From: Bacteroidota bacterium
GTDB lineage: Bacteria > Bacteroidota > Bacteroidia > Chitinophagales > Chitinophagaceae
Reading direction: 5' to 3'
Assembly: GCA_025361325.1 (NCBI GenBank)
Contig: JANYAL010000280.1
Span: 1-6,499, forward strand
Length of the DNA: 6,499 nt
In this document: one piece after another, positions 6,429-6,499 of the stretch
Layout: each line of letters opens with the position of its first letter
How positions within the stretch are numbered: the stretch's first letter is position 1
Program-made: the position numbers and the translations under genes
The notes under the pieces: generated by a model
Told to the model about the DNA's origin: nothing
The model's database searches: none
What the model saw: only the letters and a program-made list of their open reading frames with translations

Positions 6429-6499
6429 TTATTTCCCCGGCTTCCATCTGCCGCTGCGGAGGTACATAAAGGACATCACAAAAATAGTGAACCAGTATA
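6429..6499 (-). CDS. Probable C-terminal end of a membrane or membrane-associated protein (partial)
   Basis: On the minus strand a frame is open from the right edge to a TAA at 6429-6431, giving 22 residues: a hydrophobic, aromatic stretch (YWFTIFVMSFMYL) followed by a basic tail (RSGRWKPGK). This looks like the last membrane helix and positively charged cytoplasmic tail of an integral membrane protein. It would run in the same direction as the membrane-protein gene at 5493-6278, with about 150 bases between the two. The fragment is too short for a family assignment, and a chance open frame cannot be excluded. Confidence 0.35.
   Translation of the reverse strand, partial: YWFTIFVMSFMYLRSGRWKPGK

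Noticed and set aside
6390..6499. Plus-strand open frame from ATG 6390 to the right edge (36 codons)
   Set aside because: Its translation is not protein-like in any recognisable way, and the overlapping minus-strand frame has a more natural membrane-tail composition. It cannot be settled without more sequence.

Overview
This is an ordinary chromosomal stretch from a member of the Bacteroidota, most likely Chitinophagaceae or a close relative. The evidence is a DUF4249-type lipoprotein (a family largely confined to this phylum), a primary-type sigma factor with the Bacteroidota-style C-terminus ending in YLG, the absence of clear Shine-Dalgarno sequences before the genes, and Bacteroidota-like -7 boxes (TAnnTTTG) before some genes. 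I see no mobile element, CRISPR array, RNA gene or phage signature.

Layout. The window opens inside the 3' end of a sigma-70 (RpoD/SigA-like) gene on the plus strand (1-228), followed by an intrinsic terminator. A DUF4249 lipoprotein gene (371-1249) comes next, then thioredoxin reductase trxB (1303-2241). After a 100-base gap come folB (dihydroneopterin aldolase, 2342-2692) and an overlapping or abutting gene for a secreted helical-repeat (TPR-like) protein that resembles the eukaryotic RMDN family (2682-3446). A large secreted M1-family zinc metallopeptidase follows (3519-5468). It converges, with only 24 bases between, on a minus-strand gene for an unrecognised membrane protein with about five membrane segments (5493-6278). 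The last bases (6429-6499) probably hold the C-terminal end of a further minus-strand gene that continues beyond the window.

How the genes relate. Most look like independent housekeeping or envelope genes and not parts of one pathway: transcription (sigma factor), thiol redox balance (TrxB), folate synthesis (FolB), and the cell envelope or periplasm (DUF4249 lipoprotein, RMDN-like protein, M1 peptidase, membrane protein). The only strong structural link is the folB/RMDN-like pair, which is arranged for translational coupling. I found no convincing new multi-gene system. The points most worth a second look are the RMDN-like protein coupled to folB, the orphan DUF4249 gene without a TonB-dependent receptor, the divergent C-terminus of the sigma factor, and repeated ATTAAT boxes upstream of the membrane-protein gene.
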